Shown: positions 44,530 through 54,882, counted from the first letter of the stretch. The stretch is 64,000 nucleotides of DNA from JAEXOD01 sp964652025 (GCA_964652025.1 CAZYZX010000002.1:186001-250000); one strand, 5' to 3'. The notes: generated by a model not told the origin, from the sequence alone. Made by a program: numbers and translations.

Positions 44530-45862
44530 CTTTTTTATTTTTATAAAAGTATAAATAAACTGGTAACCCAGTAATAACTAGCCCAAAGCAGGCTAAAACA
44601 CCATAAGATGGATATGCTAGAATTGTTCCATAAATAACATATAATTGTATTAATAAGGAAAGTATCCCCATTAACTTCCATGCTGGTGCCTTAAATGTTG
44701 GTTTATAGTCCAATCGTTTACGCAAAAAGAATATTGTTCCATAAACTAATGTGTTTTGCAATACATATGATAATGTAAAATACCCAAGCATATTTTCAAT
44801 ATCACCAAGTAAAAAAATTATAACCGCAAAAATAGCTTGTATCCAAATGGAGTAGTGCGGAGTTAAATATTTAGGATGTAATTTACCAAAAGATTCAAAA
44901 AATAATCCATCTTTTGCCATTGCATATTCTAATCTTGGTTGAACCATTATACTTGCACTTAATACACCAACCATAGAAATAAATGCAATTATAGCAAATA
45001 AATAAGGAGCAACCTCCTTAAAAAAATCTAAGTATAAAAAGGGATTTACAAAACCCCCTTTCGCTTCAATCAATTTATCTAATGGAACAATTAAAGATGT
45101 TGCAAAAGAAATTAGTGTATAAGAAATTATAACAAAAACCACAGAGCCAATTAACGATAAGGGCAATGTTTTACTCGGATTTTTAACTTCACCTGCCATA
45201 TATAAAATATTACCAAACCCCGCATAGCTCCAAGAAGTGGCAGATATTCCGGCAGTAATTATATAAAATAATGATTGATTTGTTTCTACAGTTGCATTTA
45301 AGAAGGTGTAATTTTGTTTAATGGAAAAAAAACCAATAATAACAACAGCAAAAAGAGGGATAATTTTAGCAAAAGTTAACAAAACCTGAAAATTTCCCCC
45401 TGTTTTTACGCTTCTATAGTGTAAAAAAGCTAGTGAGAATATTAACAAAGATGCAAAAAACTGTGCGAACCAAAAATCGTTAAATAGATTAGAAAAAGTA
45501 ACTAAAACAGATGCTGCACTTAAAGCAACAATAGTTAACGTTGGAGTATCGCTAGTTAAAAAACATGTCCATGTATATAAAAATGCTAAAAATGGAGACC
45601 CTGCTTTTTGAAGATAATAATAACCAAAACCTTGATTTGGAAATGCAGTTCCCATTTCTGCCAAAAGTAAAATTGGTGGCAACCAAATTATTCCGCCTAA
45701 AAACCATATTATAGATGCTGTAATTGCATTTCCTGCTATCTCTGCAATAATTGGTAAACTTATAAATATTCCAGATCCTATAACTGTACTAATTATAACA
45801 GAAATTGTTTGAATTAAATTTAAACTTCTTACTGGCTCGGTTCTTTCTATTATATTATCCAT
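44513..45862 (-). CDS. APC-superfamily amino-acid permease
   Basis: A 449-residue transporter with 12 predicted TM helices. The substrate-binding first helix motif is VIGSGIFISLP, followed by GGIIWLPPILLLAEMGTAFP, SYAGFGNILYMAGEVKNPSKTLP in helix 6, and MAKDGLFFE in the cytosolic loop, all typical of the LAT/APC group. The substrate cannot be told. It overlaps the URO-D-family gene by 1 bp, so the two are coupled. Confidence 0.88.
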   Translation of the reverse strand: MDNIIERTEPVRSLNLIQTISVIISTVIGSGIFISLPIIAEIAGNAITASIIWFLGGIIWLPPILLLAEMGTAFPNQGFGYYYLQKAGSPFLAFLYTWTCFLTSDTPTLTIVALSAASVLVTFSNLFNDFWFAQFFASLLIFSLAFLHYRSVKTGGNFQVLLTFAKIIPLFAVVIIGFFSIKQNYTFLNATVETNQSLFYIITAGISATSWSYAGFGNILYMAGEVKNPSKTLPLSLIGSVVFVIISYTLISFATSLIVPLDKLIEAKGGFVNPFLYLDFFKEVAPYLFAIIAFISMVGVLSASIMVQPRLEYAMAKDGLFFESFGKLHPKYLTPHYSIWIQAIFAVIIFLLGDIENMLGYFTLSYVLQNTLVYGTIFFLRKRLDYKPTFKAPAWKLMGILSLLIQLYVIYGTILAYPSYGVLACFGLVITGLPVYLYFYKNKKVILNK

Positions 45863-46899
45863 TACTTATTATTAAAATTGTGAACCGTTTCAATCATAGT
45901 TAAATAATTTTTTACATCAACATAATCTGGAATTGAATTTGACGAGCCAACAATCCAAGAACAAGTACCGGGTAATTTAGATAAATATAAGTTTAATAAA
46001 TCACTAACTTCATCTTCTGTTCCCCTAGCTAATGTATCAACTTCTATTCCTCCACAAAAGGCTAGTTTATCAGAATACTTATCCCTAAGCTCAAAAATAT
46101 CCATAGATTTTGGTTCAATAGGATGTAAAGCAGTTACACCACACTCTACAATATCATCCATTACATCCCAAAGTTTTCCGTCCGTATGGTAAATAAATGG
46201 TATGCCTTTTTGCTTTGCTAAATAACCAATTTTCTTTAAACTTGGGAATAAATAATTTTTATAAAAACTTGGGTCAACCATTAATCCAGTTGCATAAGCA
46301 ATATCATCACTATACCATAATGCACCTACACAATCAAAATCTACCATAGTTTCAAACATAGATAGGATTATACTTTCTATTTTTTTATATAGCAAATCAA
46401 TAAGCTCTGGATTTTCAAATGTAGCGAAAGCAAATGTTTCAAATCCCATTAATTCCCAAACTAATGTAAAAATATCCCCATATTGTCCAATCACCCCCAT
46501 TCCATCAGGTAGTAGTTTTTTTACTTCCTCAAAACGAGAGTAATCAATTTCATTAATATTTGGGAACGGATATTGATAAAATTCATCTAAATTTGTAATA
46601 ATACCGGTATCTTCTGTTGCCCAAGCTCTATCTGGTGCATTTTTATATTCATCATCACTGTTACGGTTTGTAACTTCTTTGCTCTTAAATTTTATTATTG
46701 GCTGTATTTTAACAAAGTCATATCCCATATTATACATAAAATCAATATCATCTTTTATGGATAATATTGGTTTGCCTAAAATCTCTTTTTTAATTATTGG
46801 ATGTATTCCTAATTCAATTAAGGGTAATTTTTTACCGCCCTTGTTAAATAAAAAGTTTCTTAAGTTTTCAAAATCAGGCTTATGATTAAATTTAATCAT
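45862..46899 (-). CDS. Uroporphyrinogen decarboxylase-family protein (MtaA/CmuA-like group)
   Basis: A 345-residue TIM barrel of the URO-D superfamily. Visible: FVKIQPIIKF, VIGQYGDIFTLVWELMGFE, DIAYATGLMVDP, FIYHTDGKLWDVMDDIVECGVTALHPIEPK (in pieces) and LAFCGGIEV. The MtaA HxC zinc motif is replaced by HTD, as in many uncharacterised members, so neither haem synthesis nor a known methyl-CoM transfer follows. It lacks the N-terminal Arg signature of HemE. It lies between PBP4 and the APC permease. A corrinoid-dependent methyl transfer role is a speculation. Confidence 0.8.
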   Translation of the reverse strand: MIKFNHKPDFENLRNFLFNKGGKKLPLIELGIHPIIKKEILGKPILSIKDDIDFMYNMGYDFVKIQPIIKFKSKEVTNRNSDDEYKNAPDRAWATEDTGIITNLDEFYQYPFPNINEIDYSRFEEVKKLLPDGMGVIGQYGDIFTLVWELMGFETFAFATFENPELIDLLYKKIESIILSMFETMVDFDCVGALWYSDDIAYATGLMVDPSFYKNYLFPSLKKIGYLAKQKGIPFIYHTDGKLWDVMDDIVECGVTALHPIEPKSMDIFELRDKYSDKLAFCGGIEVDTLARGTEDEVSDLLNLYLSKLPGTCSWIVGSSNSIPDYVDVKNYLTMIETVHNFNNK

Positions 46900-46911
46900 T
46901 AACTTTCCTCA

Positions 46912-48363
46912 CTAATTTAATCTTGCTAATGCTGTCATAATATCTATATGTATTTTATCTATTTCCTTAACCGTACCGTTATAATTATTTACTATTAGCG
47001 AAAAAATAATTGTTCTACCACTTTTTGTTTTAATATACCCAGAGTGAGAACGAACATTTTCTATTAATCCAGATTTAATCCTTCCATTATAAGCTAACTC
47101 TGTTCCCTCACCATATTTAGAATAGTAACTTATATCATTAGGATCGCCCGTAATACCTAAAGAATTATAAAATGAATTAAACGATTGCTTTTTTGTTGCT
47201 AAAGTTAAAACATCTACCATAAGTTTTGCAGTTATGCAATTAAACCTGCTCAGTCCACAACCATCCGATAATTGCATTCCTTCTGTATTAATTCCCTCTT
47301 TAGTAAAATAATCTTTCAATGCTTCAAGTCCTGCTTCTAAACTGCCTTTCCCTTTTTTTAATATTCCAATTTGCCTTAAAAGCATTTCCGTATAAAGATT
47401 ATTACTTCTTTTATTAATTATATAAACAATATCCTTTAATGGCACTGAAACTAATTCAATTATAAGCTTTTTGGAATCATAATTTTTACTCTCGTAAATT
47501 TTATATGGTTTTTTTCTTATCACTAAACCTTTTTTAGTAAGAAAATTAGTTAAGTATTCAGCTGCAAAAAGTGGTGGGTCTGGTATAGAACCTTTAATGA
47601 AAAACTCATTAACACCAGCAGGAATTGTACCGCGCAAAATGGCATTATAACTACCCGGTGCACAATATATATACCCATTATCTCCACTACCTTCTTTACC
47701 AGTTTTCATATAGTTTAAAAACTTTAAGTTTGGTATTTCAGGCTCTGTTCGTAGTACTTTAGCATCTAAACCAGGTTTATTACCCGGTTTAAAGAACAAC
47801 TTATATAAATTATCATTTATAGTTAATGCATAGCAACCTGTGCCATAATAATTCCCCATATCTCCATAAGTCCACCCATCTGGTATGCTGTTTCCTTCAA
47901 ATAACGATTCATCAACAATTATCGAGCCTTCAATTTGTTTAATCCCTTTATCTTCTATTGCTTTATATATACTATACATCACCTCGTTAATATTTTTACT
48001 TCCTTTAACTAAATCACTGCCAAGTGTTGGGTCTCCGCCGCCAACAATATATATATTCCCTTTTAATATACTCCCTTTAATTATATTGCCATCATAATAA
48101 ACTCTTGTCTTAAAGGTATAATTTTCACCTAATATTTCTAAAGCAGCACTTGATGTAAACACCTTTAAACCACTTGCTGGCGCTAATGCATAATTTTCAT
48201 TTTTTGCATAAATAATTTCACCCGTATCGGCATATTTAGCAAATATTCCCCACTGTGCATTTTTAAGAATTTTTAAGTTGCTTGTACTATCTATTATGTT
48301 ACCCAAAGATTGTCCAAAAACTAAACTATTTAAAAATAAAATTGCTAAAACTAATTTTTTCAT
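46912..48363 (-). CDS. dacB: D-alanyl-D-alanine carboxypeptidase/endopeptidase, PBP4 type
   Basis: A 483-residue periplasmic class C penicillin-binding protein. Signal peptide ends ...VFGQ. The catalytic motif SxxK is Ser64-Lys67 in APASGLKVFTS; SxN is SNN in KRSNNLYTEMLLRQ; the third motif, usually KTG, is KSG in GRIKSGLI. A large insertion between motifs 1 and 2 is normal for PBP4. It trims peptidoglycan cross-links. It is 5 bp downstream of the amidase gene, giving a two-gene cell-wall unit. Confidence 0.92.
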   Translation of the reverse strand: MKKLVLAILFLNSLVFGQSLGNIIDSTSNLKILKNAQWGIFAKYADTGEIIYAKNENYALAPASGLKVFTSSAALEILGENYTFKTRVYYDGNIIKGSILKGNIYIVGGGDPTLGSDLVKGSKNINEVMYSIYKAIEDKGIKQIEGSIIVDESLFEGNSIPDGWTYGDMGNYYGTGCYALTINDNLYKLFFKPGNKPGLDAKVLRTEPEIPNLKFLNYMKTGKEGSGDNGYIYCAPGSYNAILRGTIPAGVNEFFIKGSIPDPPLFAAEYLTNFLTKKGLVIRKKPYKIYESKNYDSKKLIIELVSVPLKDIVYIINKRSNNLYTEMLLRQIGILKKGKGSLEAGLEALKDYFTKEGINTEGMQLSDGCGLSRFNCITAKLMVDVLTLATKKQSFNSFYNSLGITGDPNDISYYSKYGEGTELAYNGRIKSGLIENVRSHSGYIKTKSGRTIIFSLIVNNYNGTVKEIDKIHIDIMTALARLN

Positions 48364-48368
48364 AATAT

Positions 48369-51300
48369 TTATTCACTTAAATTTAAAAATTGAATAATAT
48401 TTTTAATAATCTCTTTTCTCTTTTGGCTTTCTAAAATTGTTTCAAAAGGAAAACCAAACGCAACTATACCATAATTTCCTTTGTATGCAACAGCAGCAGA
48501 ATATTCATTATCCATAAATCTTAAAATTGTTTTGCTTCCATTTATTGGTAGAATTGCATCTGGTGCTTCTACTGCATAAATTTTATTATTAAGCTCTGTA
48601 TTAAACTTAAAACTATTTAAAAATAAATTATCCACAGAGTGTACTTCTCCTGTTTTACTTGCATAGCCCGATGCTATATTATATTTTAAATATTCCTTTA
48701 CAAATTTAGCATCGTTACTATCCGCATATTCATTTCTAAAAACATCTGTGGCGATATATGCACCACTTATAAAAATATTACCATTACCTAATAAATATTC
48801 TTTAATTCTATTTTGCATTTCTTTTGTAAATAGTTTAAAACGAACACCTTTTGTGTCATTTTCATGTTTTTTAGGATATGGTGTCGATTTTTGTTCACCA
48901 GCAATTATATCTATTAATTTATAACTATTTAAATTTAATTTTCCCTTTTCAAAAGCAGATTTGCTACTTGAAACAAAAGATAAACCATTTTCTGCAAAAG
49001 CTAACCCATGTATATACGGATGGTTAAATGTGTTACCAGCTATTACTTTTGTTTCATAGTTAGCATTGCTTGCACCATGCCCAGGTTCATCATTGGAAAC
49101 AAATGGACTGTTTGGATTAAAATCCGTTTGATAACCTGTAAATCCTAAATCATACTTATCAGGTACACCAAAATCCAAATTACTTAAAAAACCACTAAAA
49201 TTATCCCCATCAACCCATTGTGGAGCAGAAACTCTATCAAAAGCATTAACTATTAAAACAGTTTTATTACTTTTAGTTTTACACACGCTTAAAATTTCTG
49301 ATGGAAAACTTTCTCCACCCTCGTTAACCGCTGTTATTTTAAATCTATAAATTTTATTTTCTTTAAGTTTATCAAAAACAAAATAATTATCTTTAACATA
49401 AATTCCATTATCAAAACTTTTATCTCCTTCTGCAATATATACAACATAACCAGTTGGTATTGCAGTCGGCTCATCTTTATCTATAGTCATTTCCCAAGAT
49501 AATTTAACTTTATTATCCTCAGTAAATTCCGTATAAAAATCTTTTACTGGTAAAGGTTGAACAACATATTGGCAGTTATTTTGATAAGATAAATATTTTA
49601 ACATACCTTTATAAATTGCTCTGCTAACAATAAATCTGAATTGTGGATCTAACATATATTTCATATCCAAAAAATTTTGATGCGAAAGCAATTCTAATAA
49701 CAATGCTGGTACGTTAGGTCTTTGGGCTTCTGCATATTGAGCTTCTCGCAATTGCCTTTTATTCCAAGCAATATCAAAATTACTTCTTATATCATCTACA
49801 ATACTTGTTTGAACTATGTCACTTAAATCTCTACATGCTAACCTACTCTTACCATCTGGGAAAGTAATATTATTATTAATATCCTTTAAACTATAAATTG
49901 CTAAAGTACCAATTGTAGTATCATTTTTAGTAATTCCTGCATCTGTATGAAATGCCATTGTTAAGTCAATAGGAATTCCTAATCCTTTTATATTTCTATT
50001 TTTATTCGGTCCAAAAGGTGCACCAATTAAATAATTTGCATACTCATTTCTACTTCTATAATCATCACTATAATCATTTTTATTGTTATTAAAATTATAT
50101 ATTAAAGTATCTGGCATACCTGCATATTGCAAATAATATTTAGCCGCTTCTACAAATTTTGGTCTACCGCTTGTGCTGCCATTCCTTTTAACTATACCCA
50201 TACCTCCGCCAATTCTTATAGCATCTGCAGTAATATATTTACCTACTTGCTGTGATTTATTTGATAACTCTACATAGTTTTCTTCATCTTTATTAAACAA
50301 AAACTTTCCTACATAAAGCCATGTATTACCACCAATTGTTTGGTTAACTTTAAATTCCGATATATTTCCACTATGCTTAATTTTATAAACAACATCTGTA
50401 GCATTATTTTCATCTGCAACATAAGATAAATATAAACAATATTCCCCGCTTTCTGGAACTTTTATTACCCACTTTATTTTACTTTCCCCATCTCTACTGC
50501 TTAATGAATATTTAGCTGTTCCAGATAAAAATGGGTTAAAATTTTCTTCATAAGGAGGATTTCCTTTTGCAAAACCTGGTTTTGTAAATACTTTCCAATC
50601 GTTTTTTTTACTTTCTAAATATAAACCATTCTTAATATCTTCTTTAGTATCATTATCTATAATAATTTCTGTTTCGTTAAAGTCTCTTTCCCTTGGTATA
50701 AAAACATTGGCACCGGCATTTTCTAACATTGGGGCTATATATGGTATAACAAACTGTAATGGAATTAAATCCTCAACAGTTTGAAATAACCTTGGCCTTT
50801 GCCATTCCCATCTTTCTAAATCTGAATTATAATACCACCCATGACTATGCCAAAGCGAAATATTTTTGTTATATAATCCTTTTGTAATTTTATATGGTTT
50901 ACTAATATTTTCAATAATTGGGGTTGTTCTTTTAAAGTTAAAGTCTCTTATTCTATTGCTATCTATTTTACAATCTTTTCTATAAAAATTGGGGATTAAT
51001 TCTTCAATTGTTATTCCCATAGTTTTAATCTTTATATCATAATTATTAAAATCATTACCCAAATAATTTTTAACACTTTTATAAAAATCCCCAACATTTC
51101 CTTCTCTAAAAGCTATGTAAGATAAATCCTTATTAAAATTAATTTCAATACATTTCCTTAAAGTATCAACTTTAATTGAATCTATCTTTGTACTATTAGG
51201 AACTTGATTATTAAAAAATTTTGAAGTGAAATCTTTTTTTAATGAATATGCCTTGTCAAGATAAGAAGTTTTAACAACAAGTGTATCTTTCACAAAATTA

Positions 51301-51395
51301 TTATTAACTTTTTCTACCTTAACAGAACTAACACTACATGACCAAATAAAAAGCGAAACTAAAACGAAAATAAAAACATTGGTAAGTCTACTCAT
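48369..51395 (-). CDS. N-acetylmuramoyl-L-alanine amidase lipoprotein with golvesin-like insert and fibronectin III domain
   Basis: A 1008-residue lipoprotein (lipobox IWSC). After a ~190-residue N-terminal region an amidase_3 catalytic domain begins: first zinc ligand in WHSHGW, Glu in TVEDLI, third in AFHTDAG, catalytic Glu in LLLELLSHQN. A golvesin/xanthan-lyase-type beta domain (~270-400, AKYSLSSRDGESKIKW; ITADAIRIGGG) is inserted between the second and third ligands. Then a fibronectin III domain (~645-735) and a ~270-residue C-terminal glutaminase-like/flavodoxin-like region of unknown role. Such proteins are often misnamed xanthan lyase. It cleaves the amide between MurNAc and L-Ala; paired with dacB. 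Confidence 0.83.
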   Translation of the reverse strand: MSRLTNVFIFVLVSLFIWSCSVSSVKVEKVNNNFVKDTLVVKTSYLDKAYSLKKDFTSKFFNNQVPNSTKIDSIKVDTLRKCIEINFNKDLSYIAFREGNVGDFYKSVKNYLGNDFNNYDIKIKTMGITIEELIPNFYRKDCKIDSNRIRDFNFKRTTPIIENISKPYKITKGLYNKNISLWHSHGWYYNSDLERWEWQRPRLFQTVEDLIPLQFVIPYIAPMLENAGANVFIPRERDFNETEIIIDNDTKEDIKNGLYLESKKNDWKVFTKPGFAKGNPPYEENFNPFLSGTAKYSLSSRDGESKIKWVIKVPESGEYCLYLSYVADENNATDVVYKIKHSGNISEFKVNQTIGGNTWLYVGKFLFNKDEENYVELSNKSQQVGKYITADAIRIGGGMGIVKRNGSTSGRPKFVEAAKYYLQYAGMPDTLIYNFNNNKNDYSDDYRSRNEYANYLIGAPFGPNKNRNIKGLGIPIDLTMAFHTDAGITKNDTTIGTLAIYSLKDINNNITFPDGKSRLACRDLSDIVQTSIVDDIRSNFDIAWNKRQLREAQYAEAQRPNVPALLLELLSHQNFLDMKYMLDPQFRFIVSRAIYKGMLKYLSYQNNCQYVVQPLPVKDFYTEFTEDNKVKLSWEMTIDKDEPTAIPTGYVVYIAEGDKSFDNGIYVKDNYFVFDKLKENKIYRFKITAVNEGGESFPSEILSVCKTKSNKTVLIVNAFDRVSAPQWVDGDNFSGFLSNLDFGVPDKYDLGFTGYQTDFNPNSPFVSNDEPGHGASNANYETKVIAGNTFNHPYIHGLAFAENGLSFVSSSKSAFEKGKLNLNSYKLIDIIAGEQKSTPYPKKHENDTKGVRFKLFTKEMQNRIKEYLLGNGNIFISGAYIATDVFRNEYADSNDAKFVKEYLKYNIASGYASKTGEVHSVDNLFLNSFKFNTELNNKIYAVEAPDAILPINGSKTILRFMDNEYSAAVAYKGNYGIVAFGFPFETILESQKRKEIIKNIIQFLNLSE

Positions 51396-51484
51396 AAAAC
51401 ATTCCTTCTTTTTATTTATAATTGATTTTTTTTAGTTTTCAAAATATAAATAAAAAGAAAGAATATTAAAAAATTATTTGCATA

Positions 51485-51883
51485 TTATTCAATTATATTT
51501 AAATCTTTAAGAATATTAATTATTTTTCTTTTTTCAATTGGTTTTACAATATAAGAAGTGCAACCTCCTTTGTAATATGCTTCAATAACATCCTGCGCTG
51601 TATCCAAAGCAGTAACCATAACAATTTTAGTTTCGTCTTTTGGTAAAATCCCCAATTCTTTTTCCTTATCACGAATTGCCTTTAATGCCTCTTTACCATC
51701 CATCTCTGGCATCATGATATCCAAAAAAATTACATCATAAGGCGTTCCATCGCTTAAAGAAATTTTGAAAGCTTGTACTGCTTCTAATCCGTTTACAGCT
51801 GTATCGCACTCGCCATAGGGTGTTAGTAATTTTTTTAATACTAACCTACTAGTAAAATCATCTTCGACTACTAAAAATCTCAT
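51485..51883 (-). CDS. Single-domain response regulator (CheY-like)
   Basis: A 132-residue receiver domain with no output domain. Acidic pocket Glu7/Asp8/Asp9, phospho-acceptor Asp55 in FLDIMMPEMDG, Thr in MVTALD and Lys in VKPIEK. It is the last gene of the chemotaxis/two-component run, 15 bp after the hybrid kinase, its most likely phosphodonor. Confidence 0.9.
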   Translation of the reverse strand: MRFLVVEDDFTSRLVLKKLLTPYGECDTAVNGLEAVQAFKISLSDGTPYDVIFLDIMMPEMDGKEALKAIRDKEKELGILPKDETKIVMVTALDTAQDVIEAYYKGGCTSYIVKPIEKRKIINILKDLNIIE

Positions 51884-51898
51884 TTGTTACTCCTTAAA

Positions 51899-53797
51899 TT
51901 ACTTTTCTGTTTCTATTATACAATGGAATGTACTTCCCTTTCCCAGCTCGCTTTCAAACCAAACTTTCCCATTCATCTTTTCGCACAACTTTTTAACAAT
52001 ATTTAGTCCTAATCCACTCCCATTATAGCGTCTCGTTTTAGAACTATCAATCTGCGTAAAACTTTCAAAAATATAATTTTGTTTACTATTATCTATACCA
52101 ATACCTGTATCTTTTACAATTATATGCAAATATATGGTTTTATCTTGTTTTAATAAATCTGTAATATATCTATCCATTACTATCTCTAAAGAAATTTCCC
52201 CACGTTCTGTAAATTTTTCGGCATTGGATAGTAAGTTTGAAAGTATTTGTTGAATTTTTACCTTATCTCCTATTAATGTATCTGGAATTGATGGGTCTAT
52301 AACAGACTTAAATTTTAATCCTTTTTTAGTAATATTTGTTTTGTACGGTAAAATAATCTCATCTACTAATTCGGTAACTTTAAATTTGGATTTAATTAAA
52401 TTATCCATATTTCTTTCAATTTTTGAATAATTTATTAAATTATTTAATAAATTTAATAAATTATACTGAGATTGTTTAATCATCTCAAGGTATTCGCGTT
52501 GCTCTGCATCTAATTTAGTATCTAAAAGCAAGTCCGTAAGCCCCATCATTCCATTTAATGGAGTTCTAATTTCATGACTCATATTGGCAATAAATGTAGA
52601 TTTTGCTAAACTTGCAGCTTCTGATATATTTCTTGCATTAATTAATTCTTCCTCTAATTGTTTTCTAGCCGTTATATCAAAACATATTCCTATATAACCA
52701 GCAAATTTATCATTTAGGTCGTTAAACGGTTCTGCAAAACATGTAACCCATTTATAATCTCCAGTTTTACTTAACAACCTAAAATCTATATTACAACTAA
52801 TTTGTTTACTAAAACAATTATAAAATACATCAATAAATTTTTGCCTATCATCTTCGTGTATCAGTTGGATCCATCCCTTAAATATTTGTGATGTTATTTC
52901 AATTCCAGTAAAATCTAACCATTGTTTATTAAAATAATTAAAATCTCCATACGTATCACAACGCCAAATTAATATTGGAAAAATTTCAAAAAAGTTTAAA
53001 TAAAAATCTTTAGCCTTTAATGTTTTTAATAAAGTATCCCTACTATTTTTTATATCTCTATAACTTATTACTTTACCTATCTTATTGTTATTATAGTCAT
53101 ATATATCCGCAATTTTTTCTTCTACATAAAGTGTTTCACCCGATGGCAATTTTATAATCTTATTCTTAAATAAATGCTCATCAATTTCTGATTGATTGGA
53201 AAAATATAATAAAGATTCAATTGTAGAATCTTCATCAACAGTAAATAAATCACTAATATTTTTACCCAAAACTTCATTCAATGATAGTTTAAATTGTTTT
53301 TCTGCAACTATATTAATAAACTTAATTTTATCATTTTCATCTAAAGAAAATATCGCATCATTAAGGTTATTTAATGTATTCCTATACAATAGTTTTTGAT
53401 CTCTAATACTTTTTTCGTTTTCCTTCTTAGATATTACAAACTCTATTGTTCCCTTTAAATCCTTCATTTCAAAAGGTTTGGATATATATCCATAGGGATT
53501 AACTTGTTTAGCCCTTTGTATAGTTTTATCATCACTTAAAGCAGTAATAAAAATAACAGGAATATCAAATTTTTCATTTATTTCAGCAGCTAGCTCCATA
53601 CCATCTTTATTACCAGTAATCATAATGTCCATTAGTATTAAATCTGGTATTTGTTTCTCTAACTCAGCATATGCTTCATCTGCACTTTCTGCTACACCTG
53701 TTACTAAATACTTTAAGGATTTAAGCATAAAAATTAATACAGAAGCAGAGCTTTTATTATCTTCTACAATCAATATTTTATAATTTTGATTATTCAT
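51899..53797 (-). CDS. REC-PAS-PAS histidine kinase
   Basis: A 632-residue soluble kinase with an N-terminal receiver (Asp ~57 in LMDIMI), PAS 1 (~140-255, with ISDLFTVDED), PAS 2 (~262-385, with PAC end GYIGICFDITARKQ), HisKA with His408 in MSHEIRTP, and HATPase (NLLSNAEKF, DTGIGI, GSGLGLNIV). No membrane segment. Receiver-first order means it may be controlled by an upstream phosphodonor such as CheA. It lies 8 bp after cheB, tying it to the chemotaxis operon. Confidence 0.92.
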   Translation of the reverse strand: MNNQNYKILIVEDNKSSASVLIFMLKSLKYLVTGVAESADEAYAELEKQIPDLILMDIMITGNKDGMELAAEINEKFDIPVIFITALSDDKTIQRAKQVNPYGYISKPFEMKDLKGTIEFVISKKENEKSIRDQKLLYRNTLNNLNDAIFSLDENDKIKFINIVAEKQFKLSLNEVLGKNISDLFTVDEDSTIESLLYFSNQSEIDEHLFKNKIIKLPSGETLYVEEKIADIYDYNNNKIGKVISYRDIKNSRDTLLKTLKAKDFYLNFFEIFPILIWRCDTYGDFNYFNKQWLDFTGIEITSQIFKGWIQLIHEDDRQKFIDVFYNCFSKQISCNIDFRLLSKTGDYKWVTCFAEPFNDLNDKFAGYIGICFDITARKQLEEELINARNISEAASLAKSTFIANMSHEIRTPLNGMMGLTDLLLDTKLDAEQREYLEMIKQSQYNLLNLLNNLINYSKIERNMDNLIKSKFKVTELVDEIILPYKTNITKKGLKFKSVIDPSIPDTLIGDKVKIQQILSNLLSNAEKFTERGEISLEIVMDRYITDLLKQDKTIYLHIIVKDTGIGIDNSKQNYIFESFTQIDSSKTRRYNGSGLGLNIVKKLCEKMNGKVWFESELGKGSTFHCIIETEK

Positions 53798-53805
53798 AAA
53801 CGTAC

Positions 53806-54882
53806 CTAAACCGAAACGCTTTTTAATAAAACAAATTTTGCAATTTCTTCTAAAGGCAGGATTTTATCTACTGCACCAAGTTTAACAGCTTCGTGTGGCA
53901 TACCATAAACAACACATGTCTTCTCATCTTGTGCAATCGTAAAAGCGCCTGCCTCTTTCATTTCAAGCATTCCTTTTGCACCATCATCTCCCATCCCTGT
54001 CATTATAACTCCTATAGCATTTTTACCAGCATATTGAGCAGCACTTCTAAATAAAACATCAACTGAAGGTCTATGCCTACTAACTAAAGGTCCTTGTTTA
54101 ATTTCTACAAAATATTTAGCACCTTGCCTTTTTAATAATGTATGAAAGTTACCCGGTGCAATTAATGCCCTTCCTCTAATAACGCTATCACCATTTTCAG
54201 CTTCTTTAACTGTAATATTACAATAGCTATCTAACCGTTTAGCAAATGCTTTAGTAAAATTTTCTGGCATATGTTGAACTATTACTATACCCGGAGAATC
54301 TAGCGGGAATGCCTCTAAAAAAACTCTTAATGCTTCTGTTCCTCCTGTACTAGCGCCAACAACTATCACCTTTTCGGTAGTTTCAAACATTGCTTTGCTT
54401 TGTTTCTTTGCTAATATAGCATCTGCACTAAGCTTTGGTTGTATTAAAGGTTCGGAATACCTCTTTTTTAATTTTGCTACTGATGCAGCTTTTACTGCAT
54501 CGCAAATATGTATTCTGCTTTCCTCTAAAAAATGCTTTGTACCTAATTTTGGTTTTGTTATAATATCTACTGCACCATATTCTAAAGCTTTTAATGCCGT
54601 TTCGGACCCATCAATTGCTAAACTACTACATATTACCACGGGTATTGGATGTTGTTCCATAATTTTACGTAAAAAGGTTAACCCGTCCATTTTCGGCATT
54701 TCGATATCTAACGTTATTACATCTGGTATTTCTTCTTTTATTTTTTCCGCTGCTATATAAGGATCTTGAGCCGTTCCTATTACTTCTATTTCATCATCAC
54801 TATTTAAAATATCACTCAATGTTTGTCTAACAATAGCAGAGTCATCTACAACTAAAATCTTAATCTTTCTTTTTGTGTTCAT
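53806..54882 (-). CDS. cheB: Chemoreceptor methylesterase/glutamine deamidase CheB
   Basis: A 358-residue two-domain protein. The receiver has Asp59 in TLDIEMPKMDG; the methylesterase domain (~165-355) has catalytic Ser in GASTGGTEAL, His in VQHMPENF and Asp in MTGMGDDGAKGM. CheA phosphorylation activates it to remove receptor methyl groups for adaptation. Its start overlaps cheR by 4 bp. Confidence 0.96.
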   Translation of the reverse strand: MNTKRKIKILVVDDSAIVRQTLSDILNSDDEIEVIGTAQDPYIAAEKIKEEIPDVITLDIEMPKMDGLTFLRKIMEQHPIPVVICSSLAIDGSETALKALEYGAVDIITKPKLGTKHFLEESRIHICDAVKAASVAKLKKRYSEPLIQPKLSADAILAKKQSKAMFETTEKVIVVGASTGGTEALRVFLEAFPLDSPGIVIVQHMPENFTKAFAKRLDSYCNITVKEAENGDSVIRGRALIAPGNFHTLLKRQGAKYFVEIKQGPLVSRHRPSVDVLFRSAAQYAGKNAIGVIMTGMGDDGAKGMLEMKEAGAFTIAQDEKTCVVYGMPHEAVKLGAVDKILPLEEIAKFVLLKSVSV

